Shown one piece after another: positions 55,745 to 64,000 of a stretch of DNA of 64,000 nt. This DNA comes from Alphaproteobacteria bacterium (GTDB lineage Bacteria; Pseudomonadota; Alphaproteobacteria; Micropepsales; Micropepsaceae), in NCBI GenBank assembly GCA_017308375.1, contig JAFKEW010000050.1:60305-124304 (forward strand). The letters run 5' to 3'. A model generated the notes under the pieces. The model searched no databases and had not been told where the DNA came from. It saw only the letters and a program-made list of their open reading frames with translations. The position numbers were made by a program, and so were the translations under genes. Within the stretch, counting starts at the first letter, position 1, and every line of letters begins with the position of its first letter.

Positions 55745-57238
55745 ATGAGCGGAAACAAGAGCTTTCGCCCCAGGGCGCGGCTTCCGCGCGGCTTTCGCGA
55801 TCGCGGGGCGGCGGAAATCGCGGCGGAGCGTGCCGTCCTCGATACCATTCGCCGCATCTATGAATCCTATGGTTTCGAGCCGCTGGAAACCCCGTCCTTC
55901 GAATACACCGATGCGCTGGGGAAATTCCTGCCGGATCTGGACCGGCCGAACGAGGGTGTGTTCTCCCTTCAGGATGAGGACGGCCAATGGCTGTCGCTGC
56001 GCTATGATCTGACGGCCCCGCTCGCCCGCTATGTGGCGGAGCATGCGCAAAGCCTGCCGCGGCCCTTCCGCCGTTATCAGACCGGAACGGTGTGGCGGAA
56101 TGAGAAGCCCGGCCCCGGCCGTTTCCGGGAATTCACCCAGTTCGATGCCGATACGGTGGGAAGTGCCTCTCCCGCTGCCGATGCCGAATTGCTGATGATG
56201 CTGGCCGATACGCTGGAGGCGCTCGACCTCGGCGGGGATTACGTCATCAAGGTCAACAGCCGCAAATTGCTGGATGGCGTGCTGGAGGCCGCGGGCGTGG
56301 GTCTCGATGATCTCGCGCGCCGCGGCATCGTGCTGCGCGCGATCGACAAGCTGGATCGGCTGGGCCTCGATGGGTTGGCGAAACTTCTGGGTCAGGGCCG
56401 CAAGGATGAAAGTGGCGATTTCACCAAGGGTGCAAACCTGCCTGCCACCGCCATCGATGCGGTGTTGAAATTCTTTGCGGCCAACGATCCCGAATCGGGC
56501 AGGGGCGGTCCGCGTTCCAACACACAAATTCTGGCAGAGCTTCAGTCTTTCGTCGGCACCAGCACCATTGGTGCGGCAGGGATCGCGGATCTCGTGGCGC
56601 TGAACGAATTGATTGCGGCGAATGGCTATGCCGATGGTCGCATCGCGATCGATCCTTCCATCGTTCGTGGTCTTGATTATTACACCGGCGCGGTGTTCGA
56701 AGCACAGCTGACGTTTCCCGTTGCCAATGAGGCGGGCGAAACCGTGGTGTTCGGTTCTGTCGCGGGTGGCGGGCGTTATGACGACCTGGTGGCCCGCTTC
56801 ACCGGTCAGGCCATGCCGGCCACCGGCGTTTCCATCGGGGTCAGCCGTCTTCTTACCGCACTGAGGAATCGCACATCCGCGCAGATCGCACCGCTGGTGG
56901 TAGTGCTGGCGATGGACAAAGCCGGGTTGGCCGAAAGCTTTGCACTGGTGCGCGAATTGCGTGCTGCCGGAATCCGGGCAGAGGCTTATGTCGGCGATGC
57001 CGGTCTGAAGGCGCAATTCAAATATGCCGATAAGCGCGGCGCCGCGATTGCGGTGATGGAAGGTTCTGACGAGCGCGCGCGGGGGGAGATCACGCTGAAG
57101 GATTTGGCCCTTGGTGCCGAACTTGCCAAATCGGTGGAGAGCCGTGCGGCCTGGGTGGAAGGCAGGCCCGCGCAAATCGCGGTGCCGCGGGGCGAATTGG
57201 TGGCGCGTGTGAATGCCATGCTGGCGCGTGAAGGGTAG
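55745..57238 (+). CDS. hisS: Histidyl-tRNA synthetase
   Basis: This 497-aa class IIa synthetase charges tRNA-His. Motif 2 (VWRNEKPGPGRFREFTQFDADTVG), the histidine-binding RGLDYYTGAVFE and motif 3 (GVSIGVSRLL) are present, and the C-terminal anticodon-binding domain runs from about 400. It is the first gene of hisS-hisZ-hisG, an order that joins the paralogue HisZ to the true synthetase. The start ATG at 55745 has only a distant GGAG. Confidence 0.96.
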   Translation: MSGNKSFRPRARLPRGFRDRGAAEIAAERAVLDTIRRIYESYGFEPLETPSFEYTDALGKFLPDLDRPNEGVFSLQDEDGQWLSLRYDLTAPLARYVAEHAQSLPRPFRRYQTGTVWRNEKPGPGRFREFTQFDADTVGSASPAADAELLMMLADTLEALDLGGDYVIKVNSRKLLDGVLEAAGVGLDDLARRGIVLRAIDKLDRLGLDGLAKLLGQGRKDESGDFTKGANLPATAIDAVLKFFAANDPESGRGGPRSNTQILAELQSFVGTSTIGAAGIADLVALNELIAANGYADGRIAIDPSIVRGLDYYTGAVFEAQLTFPVANEAGETVVFGSVAGGGRYDDLVARFTGQAMPATGVSIGVSRLLTALRNRTSAQIAPLVVVLAMDKAGLAESFALVRELRAAGIRAEAYVGDAGLKAQFKYADKRGAAIAVMEGSDERARGEITLKDLALGAELAKSVESRAAWVEGRPAQIAVPRGELVARVNAMLAREG

Positions 57239-57243
57239 AGGCC

Positions 57244-58413
57244 ATGGCTGGTTTTCCCACCTATGATGCGGCGCTGATTGCGGAACTGAATGCGCAGGCA
57301 AATGCCATATTGGGCGTATTCGCCGATCGCGGCTACGGCAGGGTCGAACCCGCCATCCTGCAGCCCGCCGATATATTCCTGGATCGCTCGGGTGAAGAAA
57401 TCCGCCGCCGCACCTTCACACTGACCGATCCTTCGGGGCTGGAGTTGTGTCTGCGGCCGGACCTCACCGTACCGGTATGCCGGATGCACGTGCAGTCCGG
57501 CGGCAAATATCCGGCGCGCCTTTGCTACAACGGCGTGGCTTTCCGCCATCAGCCGGGAGAGCCGGAACGGCCGACGCAATTCTATCAGGCCGGTGCGGAG
57601 TTGCTGGGCACGGTGGATCGTACGGCGGCCGATGTCGAAATCGCCGGCGCGGCTATCGCGGCCATCCGCGCGGCCGGGCTTTCACAGTTCGATATGAAAA
57701 TTGGCGATCTTGGCCTTTTCTCCGGGTTGATCGATGCTCTGGATGTGCCGGTGCAATGGCGCGGGCGGTTGAAGCGCCATTTCTGGCGCGCGAACTATTT
57801 CGAGGCGTTGCTCAAGAAGCTGTCGCAAGGTGGCGCCAGCGATGCACAAAGATTGCTGGCGCATCTCGGCAATCTCGATGCGTCCGATTCCCGCCTGGCT
57901 TTTGAAGGTCTGATGGATCTGATCGGCGAGCCGCCGCAAGGCGCGAGAACCCGCGAAGACATTATCGAGCGCCTGATGGAACAGGCCGCAGATGCCGCCG
58001 CCATTCGCCTGGATGAAGGCGTAGCGAAACTGATTGGCGATGTGCTTGCGGTATCCGGCCCCGCACCGAAGGCACTTGCACAGGTTCGCAAACTGACCAA
58101 AGCCGCGCGTGTCGATCTTGAAAAGTCGCTGCAGAGCATGGAAGAACGGCTGGACGCACTGAAGGAATTCCGTATCGATCCGTCGCGTGTGACCTTTGCC
58201 GCCCGCTTCGGCCGTAACATGGAATATTACACCGGCTTTGTGTTTGAGCTGTGGTCGCGCGATGCCGAGGGTGCGGTGCAGATCGCCGGGGGCGGGCGCT
58301 ATGACACATTGCTGGAAACGCTGGGCGCGCCCACGGGTACTTCCGCCATCGGCTGTGCCATTCGCACGGAGCGCCTGCTGGCGGCGCGCCGCCGCGCAGA
58401 GGGCAGGGGGTGA
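57244..58413 (+). CDS. hisZ: ATP phosphoribosyltransferase regulatory subunit
   Basis: This 389-aa HisRS-like protein lacks the anticodon-binding domain and instead partners HisG, giving histidine-sensitive control of the first step of histidine synthesis. The class II core is evident ([64 protein letters not shown]). AGAGGCC precedes the ATG, 5 bp after the hisS stop. It overlaps the leader of hisG. Confidence 0.95.
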   Translation: MAGFPTYDAALIAELNAQANAILGVFADRGYGRVEPAILQPADIFLDRSGEEIRRRTFTLTDPSGLELCLRPDLTVPVCRMHVQSGGKYPARLCYNGVAFRHQPGEPERPTQFYQAGAELLGTVDRTAADVEIAGAAIAAIRAAGLSQFDMKIGDLGLFSGLIDALDVPVQWRGRLKRHFWRANYFEALLKKLSQGGASDAQRLLAHLGNLDASDSRLAFEGLMDLIGEPPQGARTREDIIERLMEQAADAAAIRLDEGVAKLIGDVLAVSGPAPKALAQVRKLTKAARVDLEKSLQSMEERLDALKEFRIDPSRVTFAARFGRNMEYYTGFVFELWSRDAEGAVQIAGGGRYDTLLETLGAPTGTSAIGCAIRTERLLAARRRAEGRG

Positions 58414-58415
58414 GC

Positions 58416-59393
58416 ATGGCCGACGCGCTGACACTCGCCATCCCATCCAAGGGCCGCCTGCAGGAGCAGGTGCGGGATTATTTCGCTGATGCCGGCATTG
58501 CGCTGAAACAGGCCGCCGGGGCACGCGGTTATCGGGCGCGCCTTTCCGGTCTGCCGTCCATCGACGTGATTTTGCTGTCGGCCTCGGAAATCGCCACGGC
58601 TCTTGCCGAAGGCGATGTGCACATGGGCGTGACGGGTGAGGACCTGATCCGCGAAACCGCGGCGGAAGCGCAGATTGTGCCGGTGATGCCGCTGGGTTTC
58701 GGGTTCGCCAATGTGGTCGTTGCGGTGCCGCAGGCCTGGATCGATGTTTCGACGATGGCAGATCTCGATGATGTCTGCGCCGCATTCTATCATCGCCACC
58801 GCCGCCGCCTGCGCGTGGCTACGAAATATGTCCGGCTGACACGCGGCTTCTTCGCGCGCGCCGGCATTTCCGATTACCGCATCGTTGAAAGCCTGGGCGC
58901 CACCGAAGGTGCGCCTGCAGCGGGAACTGCCGATGCCATCGTGGACATCACCACCACGGGTGCGACCCTTGCCGCCAACGGCCTGAAAATGCTGGAAGAC
59001 GGCACGATACTGGAAAGTCAGGCACAGCTTGCCGCCAGTCGCGCGATAATTTGGAAGAAAGATGCGCGTGCGGCGGTAGAGAATCTGCTCTCCCGCCTTG
59101 CCGCGCGGGAGCGCGCCAAGGCTTGCCATGTCCTGCGTGTCCACCTCGAAGCCAAAGCGGCCGCTGCCATACCGGCGCTGGAGAAATCGCTCGGCATCAG
59201 TGTGCTGTCGCGTAGTGCGGCCAAAGGCGGTGGTGAATTTTCGCTGCTTTGCCCGCGCGGCAATCTGATGAGTGCGGTGGCACGTTTGCGTGAAGCTGGT
59301 TGCGATGGCGCGGTCACCGCGGAAGATGTGGAATATGTTTTTGTGAACGGCAATCCGATCTATGCCGCGCTGTCAGCGCAATTGAAGCGTTGA
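58416..59393 (+). CDS. hisG: ATP phosphoribosyltransferase catalytic subunit
   Basis: This 325-aa enzyme joins ATP and PRPP in the first step of histidine biosynthesis. The PRPP loop [18 protein letters not shown], the AIPSKGRLQ start and [10 protein letters not shown] are typical. It is longer than the roughly 210-230-aa HisG that usually works with HisZ; residues after about 235 form an extra domain ([15 protein letters not shown]...[14 protein letters not shown]). Some alphaproteobacteria have similar long HisG next to HisZ. AGGGGG precedes the ATG at 58416. Confidence 0.93.
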   Translation: MADALTLAIPSKGRLQEQVRDYFADAGIALKQAAGARGYRARLSGLPSIDVILLSASEIATALAEGDVHMGVTGEDLIRETAAEAQIVPVMPLGFGFANVVVAVPQAWIDVSTMADLDDVCAAFYHRHRRRLRVATKYVRLTRGFFARAGISDYRIVESLGATEGAPAAGTADAIVDITTTGATLAANGLKMLEDGTILESQAQLAASRAIIWKKDARAAVENLLSRLAARERAKACHVLRVHLEAKAAAAIPALEKSLGISVLSRSAAKGGGEFSLLCPRGNLMSAVARLREAGCDGAVTAEDVEYVFVNGNPIYAALSAQLKR

Positions 59394-59398
59394 AAAGA

Positions 59399-60592
59399 TC
59401 AGACCTTCAGCGCGTCAGTTAGCCGCCCAACCTCGTGTTCCCCATGATAGATGCCGAATCCAATGCGCAGAATATCTCCGCGGTGATCGGCGATGATGTT
59501 CTGTTCGGCAAGACGGGTCACGATTTTTGCGGCTTCCGGGGTGGCGAAAGCAAGGAAGCGCCCCCGCAGTTTCGCGTTCGGTACACACAGCATGGTGGGT
59601 GAAATGCTATGCCGGCCCCCGGCGATAGCCGCAAGGAAGTGTTGTTCAAGCACCCTCACATGGCCCAGCATTTCCGGAACGCTGAAATTTTCGCGGAGAA
59701 GCCAGTTTTGTACCGCGTTGAAACGGTAAAGTGCTGAGAGATCGAATGTAGCGCCCAGAAAGCGGCTGCCGTCCGCCGGATAGAAAACACTGCCGCCCCT
59801 GGCCTCCAATCCGGAAAATCCGGCGAACCATCCGGTATCGCGCGGGCGGGCACCATAGCCGGGCGGGCAATGCAGAAAGCAGCATCCTTCGCCCGCCATG
59901 GCGTATTTGTAGCTGCCTGCCAGATAGAACGCCCGCGCCGCGATGGAAGAAATGTCGACCGGCCGCGCCATGAAGGCGTGATAACCATCGATTGCTACCA
60001 GCGCCTCGTCCCTTCGCACCGCACGAACGATTGCGGCCGGGTCAGCGATTGCGTAGCCGGAATCGAAAAAGGCATGGCTGAAGAATACCAGATCATATGT
60101 TCCGTCTGCGGCGGCTTGCGAAAATCGCGCTTCGAAATCGCCGAACGGTCGCACTGGAATACGGGTAACGGTTACCAGCCCGTCTTCCTCCAGCCGTGCA
60201 ACCTGACGTGCGAAACTCATGAACTCGCTGTCCGTGGTCAGAATGCGGGCAGGCGTGGGCAGGCAGGACAGCAGGCGCAGCACAAAGCCATGCGTATTGG
60301 GACCGAGCGCGATGGTTGTCGGGTCGGGCAGATTTAGCTTGCGCGCGATATGACCTTGTGCTTCAGGGATGACATGATCGTAGATGCGGTTCCATTTGCG
60401 GTCGAGCAACTGTGCGGCTTCGTTCCAGGCCGCGACCTGCGCATCATGGCTCACATCCGGCCAGGGATGGTGGCTGTGCGCGGCCACATGCAGCGGCGCG
60501 TCCTTCCTGCCCAGGCTGCGTGAAAAGCCGCCTATTGCGGGGAAACGGGGCCCTTGCGAATGTCGGGGTCTCTCAGGTGTTGTGCTTTCCAT
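59399..60592 (-). CDS. Class V aminotransferase-fold PLP enzyme (kynureninase-like)
   Basis: This 397-aa protein has the fold type I PLP residues Asp202/His205 (IDGYHAFM) and Lys229 (GSYKYAMAGEG), with SHAFFDSGY and GSRFLGATFDLSALYRFNA resembling kynureninases and cysteine-desulfurase relatives. The start overlaps the M48 peptidase gene by 61 bases, so the two may be co-transcribed. Tryptophan catabolism genes are not nearby; the substrate is uncertain. It is convergent with hisG, 5 bp apart. Confidence 0.88.
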   Translation of the reverse strand: MESTTPERPRHSQGPRFPAIGGFSRSLGRKDAPLHVAAHSHHPWPDVSHDAQVAAWNEAAQLLDRKWNRIYDHVIPEAQGHIARKLNLPDPTTIALGPNTHGFVLRLLSCLPTPARILTTDSEFMSFARQVARLEEDGLVTVTRIPVRPFGDFEARFSQAAADGTYDLVFFSHAFFDSGYAIADPAAIVRAVRRDEALVAIDGYHAFMARPVDISSIAARAFYLAGSYKYAMAGEGCCFLHCPPGYGARPRDTGWFAGFSGLEARGGSVFYPADGSRFLGATFDLSALYRFNAVQNWLLRENFSVPEMLGHVRVLEQHFLAAIAGGRHSISPTMLCVPNAKLRGRFLAFATPEAAKIVTRLAEQNIIADHRGDILRIGFGIYHGEHEVGRLTDALKV

Positions 60593-61899
60593 TGCATGGC
60601 CATGGCGATACGGCTGCGCCCCGAAGGATGATCGTAGAACACGAATTCTTCCAGGGGCGATGGCTCGAGTTTGCGATATTCGCTGAGTTTCAACGCGATG
60701 GTGGCGAAGCCATCCGGCTGCCGGGCCGCGTTCAGGCCGAAAATGTCGGCCTGCGCTTCGATGTTCCGGCTGATCGTGTTGAGCGCCGGTGTTGCCAGCA
60801 ACAGATAGACCATGCCCACGGCATAGAGCACCGGCAGGCCGGCCGGATCATCGATCTGCCGTACATCCCAATTGCCGCCGAAGATCGCGGTCAGAAAGCG
60901 GAATGAAAAATTCAGAAACCAGAACCCCACCACGATCACCAATGCTATCCACAACAGGCCGGTATAGGTGTGGCCCAAAACGTAATGGCCGATTTCATGG
61001 CCCAGGACAGCCTCGACCTCCGCTGGCGTTGCCCGTTTCATCAGATTGTCGGTCAGGGAGATACGCGTGGTGCCGAACAGGCCGGAAACATTGGCCGATA
61101 TCCTGTCCGACTGGCGCGATGCATCGAAGGTATAAACATTGTCAACCGGCACACCATTCGCCTTGGCCATTGCAAGAATGCTCTGTTTCACTGGCGAGTC
61201 GGGTAGTGGGGTATAAGTGTTGAACAGCGGGGCGACATATACCGGACTGATCAGGCCGACGAAGGCGGCAAACGCGATGGTGATGGCGCTCGCCCAGATG
61301 GGCCAGCGGTTCGGCGCGGCCCGGACTACGGCATATATCACCGTCACCAGGATGGTTGTTGCCACAAACCCGATCGCGCATAGCACGGCAAAGTCGGTGA
61401 ACCATTGCCCGATGGTCTGGTTCGAAAGGCCGAATTCATGCTCCCGGTAAAAGGATTGGTAGAGCGTTAGCGGCAATGTCGCCACCACGATCACGACAAA
61501 GAACAGCGCGGCATAGATCGCTGCCTGCCAGAAGCGGATGCGTGTGATGGCTTGTGCGAAATCGCGCATCCTGGCGGAAATGCGCAGCCAGAGCAGAAGC
61601 CCCGCCACGATCAGCGCATAGGCTGTACCGACCAGAAGAAGCACGTAACCGCCTTCGTAATAGGCGTCGGAACGGGCACGCTGTGGGCCGCTGATCTGCG
61701 CGAGATAGGCATTGGTTGCCTTTACCGGATCGAAGGCGGGCACGGGCTCCTCCGCCACCGGCAGGCTCTGCACCTCGATCGTTGCGGTGGGCGCTGCACG
61801 CGGGCCCTCCTGTGCCACGGCTGTGCTTGCCGCAATCGGCCCGCACAACATGGCAAGGACGGAAAGGAGAAGACATATCCGCGTGAACATTCCGCTCAT
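60532..61899 (-). CDS. M48 family metallopeptidase, CAAX prenyl protease 1 (Ste24)-like
   Basis: This 455-aa integral membrane zinc protease has a signal-like N-terminus, an Ala/Pro/Glu-rich linker (30-60), six or so helices, and HEIGH at 301-305 with the third ligand Glu in NIEAQADIFGL near 370. It belongs to the Ste24/HtpX clan, which trims or degrades membrane proteins. YREHEFGLSNQTIGQWF is the hallmark of the CAAX protease 1 subgroup. Bacteria lack prenylated CAAX proteins, so a membrane quality-control role is likely. Confidence 0.93.
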   Translation of the reverse strand: MSGMFTRICLLLSVLAMLCGPIAASTAVAQEGPRAAPTATIEVQSLPVAEEPVPAFDPVKATNAYLAQISGPQRARSDAYYEGGYVLLLVGTAYALIVAGLLLWLRISARMRDFAQAITRIRFWQAAIYAALFFVVIVVATLPLTLYQSFYREHEFGLSNQTIGQWFTDFAVLCAIGFVATTILVTVIYAVVRAAPNRWPIWASAITIAFAAFVGLISPVYVAPLFNTYTPLPDSPVKQSILAMAKANGVPVDNVYTFDASRQSDRISANVSGLFGTTRISLTDNLMKRATPAEVEAVLGHEIGHYVLGHTYTGLLWIALVIVVGFWFLNFSFRFLTAIFGGNWDVRQIDDPAGLPVLYAVGMVYLLLATPALNTISRNIEAQADIFGLNAARQPDGFATIALKLSEYRKLEPSPLEEFVFYDHPSGRSRIAMAMQWKAQHLRDPDIRKGPVSPQ

Positions 61900-62005
61900 G
61901 GTTCTACTCGCTTACATTGGGCATACTAGGGTCGGGCACGGGCCGGTTATGATGGGCGTTCCGGCAGGGACTGGACAGGCCGCGACGTGAGAGGATCACG
62001 GTCTG

Positions 62006-62788
62006 ATGATGACAAAGATAAGGCAACTGGCGTTACCGGATGGCCAGACCATCGCGTATCAGGCGCGTGCGGGCAAGGGGCCGGGCATTCTGTGGCTTGG
62101 CGGTTTCAAATCCGCGATGGATGGCACCAAGGCCGAGGCGCTGGATATTTGGGCCGCTGAATCCGGGCAAGCCTTCCTGCGTTTCGATTATTTCGGGCAT
62201 GGTCTTTCATCCGGCAATTTTCGGAATGGCACAATCACACGCTGGCGTGATGATGCGGTCGCAGTGCTCGACCGGTTGACTGAGGGGCCGCAAATTCTGG
62301 TTGGGTCCAGCATGGGGGCGTGGATTGCGCTGCTGCTGGCGCGCCTTAGGCCAGCGCGGATCGCAGGCATGCTTCTGATTGCGCCCGCGGTGGATTTTAC
62401 CGAAGCCTTGCTTTGGGCCCACCTGCCGGATGATGCGAAACGGCAAATCCTGGAAGCAGGCGAATGGATGCGCCCCTCGGCTTATGATGACGGGCCATAT
62501 CCCATCACGCGGGCGCTGATCGAAGATGGCCGTTCTCATCTTCTGTTCGGCACGTCAATGGATTTGCAGGCGCCGGTTCACATCCTTCAGGGCATGAAGG
62601 ACCCGGATGTGCCATGGCAGCATGCGTTGCGTGTCGCGGATATGCTTGCGGGTAATGTCACGTTGACGCTGGTGAAACAGGGCGATCACCGTCTCTCCAC
62701 GCCGGATGATATCGCATTGCTATTGCAGACACTGACGGGGCTGGCGGAACGTGCCGGCCGCTTGCTTTCACCACTGCCGCCGGTTTAA
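62006..62788 (+). CDS. Alpha/beta hydrolase (ABHD10/thioesterase-like)
   Basis: This 260-aa serine hydrolase has the nucleophile elbow GSSMG (Ser99 region), an acid in KDPDVPW and the catalytic His in GDHRLSTPDD. FLRFDYFGHGLSSGNF is the oxyanion-strand pattern of this group, which includes mammalian ABHD10. Two ATGs, 62006 and 62009, follow AGAGGATC. Its stop overlaps the next gene (TAATG). Confidence 0.9.
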   Translation: MMTKIRQLALPDGQTIAYQARAGKGPGILWLGGFKSAMDGTKAEALDIWAAESGQAFLRFDYFGHGLSSGNFRNGTITRWRDDAVAVLDRLTEGPQILVGSSMGAWIALLLARLRPARIAGMLLIAPAVDFTEALLWAHLPDDAKRQILEAGEWMRPSAYDDGPYPITRALIEDGRSHLLFGTSMDLQAPVHILQGMKDPDVPWQHALRVADMLAGNVTLTLVKQGDHRLSTPDDIALLLQTLTGLAERAGRLLSPLPPV

Positions 62789-63567
62789 TGGCAGCGATGC
62801 GCAAGATATTCCTCGTTCTGTTGTTGCTGGGAAGTTCACCTGTTATTGCCGCGGGAAACCCGGCCACAACGGCGGAAGACGCCGCGCATTATCAAACCTG
62901 TCTGTCACGCAGTCAGAACGATCCGCAATCCGCGCTTGAAGATGCCATGCACTGGCGGGCCAATGGCGGCGGTATTCCTGCCGCCCATTGCGAGGCGTTG
63001 TCGCTCGTCTCTCTCGGCCGGTTTACCGAAGCGGCGCGAAAGCTTTCCGATCTTGCGGAGAACCCAAGGGCGGAATCCATGCGCCCGCAATTGCTGGATC
63101 AGGCGGGAAATGCCTGGCTTCTGGCACAGCAACCGGGCTTTGCGCTGCCGCTTTTTTCCGCGGCCATCGCGGCAGAGCCGCGCAATGTCGATTATTACGC
63201 CGATCGCGCACGGGCGCGCGCCATGCATTCCGATTGGAGTGGCGCGGATGCTGACCTGACACAGGCGCTTGGACTCGATCGTCAGCGCGCGGATTTGTTC
63301 GTGCTGCGGGCCAGCGCACGTCATGCCATGGGCAGGCGCGCCGAGGCCCGTGCCGATCTTGAGCGTGCATTGGCCATCGTGCCCGCCTATCCGGAGGCGC
63401 TGGTCGAACGTGGTCAATTGAAACAGGAGGCAGGCGACGCCGCCGGTGCACGGGCCGACTGGCAGACCGTGGTGCAACATGCCCCGCAGAGCGATGCCGG
63501 GGTGGCGGCGCGCGCCCGGCTCGAAACATTGGACTCTATGCCGAAGGCACCGGCGAAAAAGCGCTGA
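62788..63567 (+). CDS. Exported TPR-repeat protein
   Basis: This 259-aa protein has a signal peptide (cut near residue 22, VIAA-G) and TPR-like units (AEPRNVDYYADRARARAMHSDWSGADADLTQALGL; RQRADLFVLRASARHAMGRRAEARADLERALAIV). It is made with the alpha/beta hydrolase by stop/start overlap. The 3' end overlaps the convergent queG end by 32 bases. No function is assigned. Confidence 0.75.
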   Translation: MAAMRKIFLVLLLLGSSPVIAAGNPATTAEDAAHYQTCLSRSQNDPQSALEDAMHWRANGGGIPAAHCEALSLVSLGRFTEAARKLSDLAENPRAESMRPQLLDQAGNAWLLAQQPGFALPLFSAAIAAEPRNVDYYADRARARAMHSDWSGADADLTQALGLDRQRADLFVLRASARHAMGRRAEARADLERALAIVPAYPEALVERGQLKQEAGDAAGARADWQTVVQHAPQSDAGVAARARLETLDSMPKAPAKKR

Positions 63568-64000
63568 CCGCACGCCATTCCTCTTGCACCGCCTGATCCG
63601 GTTCTGCTGTCCCGTACCGGGCGGCCAAGTCTGCTGCGTGTTGCGGTGTCAGGCGCCCAAGCGCCCACACCGCCATGGCGCGCACCAGCGGAGATTCATC
63701 CTGCAGCAAATGCTCCGCATCCTCGGCCAGCTCCGGATTGCCGGAATTGCCAATCGCGATCAGCACATTGCGGATGAAGCGGTCCCGCTTGACCCGTTTG
63801 ACGGGTGAACGCCGGAACAGAGCGCGGAATTCTGCATCGTCCAGTTTTGCGAGCGTCCGCAGGTCGGGATTCACCAGCTCGGCACGGGCATGAAATTTGG
63901 CTTCGTTCGCCGTCTTTGCGAATTTGTTCCATGGGCAAACCGCAAGGCAGTCGTCGCAGCCGTAAATGCGGTTGCCGATCGGCACGCGGAATTCCCGTGG
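63536..64000 (-). CDS. queG: Epoxyqueuosine reductase, C-terminal part, 5' end outside window
   Basis: The frame is open through base 64000, so only about the last 154 residues are visible. QueG uses cobalamin and two [4Fe-4S] clusters to reduce epoxyqueuosine in tRNA to queuosine. The second cluster motif IYGCDDCLAVCPWN is here, followed by the HEAT-like repeat tail (PELAEDAEHLLQDESPLVRAMAVWALGRL). It lies convergent with the TPR gene. Confidence 0.93.
   Translation of the reverse strand, partial: PREFRVPIGNRIYGCDDCLAVCPWNKFAKTANEAKFHARAELVNPDLRTLAKLDDAEFRALFRRSPVKRVKRDRFIRNVLIAIGNSGNPELAEDAEHLLQDESPLVRAMAVWALGRLTPQHAADLAARYGTAEPDQAVQEEWRAVSAFSPVPSA

Overview
The window is high-GC, densely coded chromosomal DNA from an alphaproteobacterium. 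The evidence is the gene content and order: an Mla-type lipid transporter with an auxiliary lipoprotein, the trio lrp / trxB / LysR regulator (LsrB/VtlR-like), the run hisS-hisZ-hisG, a fused mrpA/B antiporter operon, a sphingomonad-style TonB-dependent receptor, and an Irr-type iron control element in front of a Dps gene. No plasmid, phage, insertion sequence or CRISPR array is visible. I cannot name a genus from sequence reading alone.

Layout. 1-4.0 kb: a 5'-truncated phytanoyl-CoA dioxygenase-like gene, a type I Baeyer-Villiger monooxygenase with a palindrome over its candidate promoter, and a TetR regulator. 4.0-11.0 kb (minus strand): seven closely packed genes, mlaE-mlaF-mlaD-auxiliary lipoprotein followed by an MBOAT O-acyltransferase, an SGNH-like partner and a TPR protein. 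11.1-15.3 kb: an SDR, two acyl-CoA dehydrogenases and an aldo/keto reductase. 15.3-20.2 kb: macA-macB-nodT-type efflux operon preceded by five tandem 13-14 bp repeats. 20.4-27.1 kb: small exported or membrane proteins, an aspartate aminotransferase, a P450 coupled to a 58-aa rubredoxin, and an EF-G-like GTPase. 27.1-32.5 kb: a hairpin cluster, a zinc metallopeptidase divergent from Dps (Irr box between them), a CurA-like reductase, LysR-trxB and divergent lrp. 32.5-41 kb: MFS and APC transporters, a PAS protein, a CoA transferase/hydrolase, an exported methyltransferase-like protein, an MDR oxidoreductase and DedA. 41.1-47.1 kb: the mrpA/B-C-D-E-F-G Na+/H+ antiporter operon.

47.3-54.7 kb is the most distinctive block: a TetR regulator, a TonB-dependent receptor, a class III aminotransferase, a PfkB kinase, a class II aldolase and an MFS transporter. 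The same palindrome, ATAGC-N4-GCTAT, occurs directly in front of the receptor and in the divergent promoter between aminotransferase and kinase. I read this as one locally regulated uptake and catabolic system with an unidentified substrate that is probably phosphorylated and then cleaved by an aldolase.

54.7-55.7 kb is non-coding and structured: repeat copies, a candidate structured RNA of about 295 nt with its own promoter and a strong terminator, and a tRNA-Ser(GGA) gene whose 5' third is tandemly repeated twice more with hairpin spacers. 55.7-64 kb: hisS-hisZ-hisG, a class V aminotransferase-fold protein, a CAAX-protease-like M48 peptidase, an alpha/beta hydrolase, a TPR protein and the 3' end of queG.

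Gene starts were chosen by eye from Shine-Dalgarno spacing and family length. All functional names rest on motif recognition, not on database searches.
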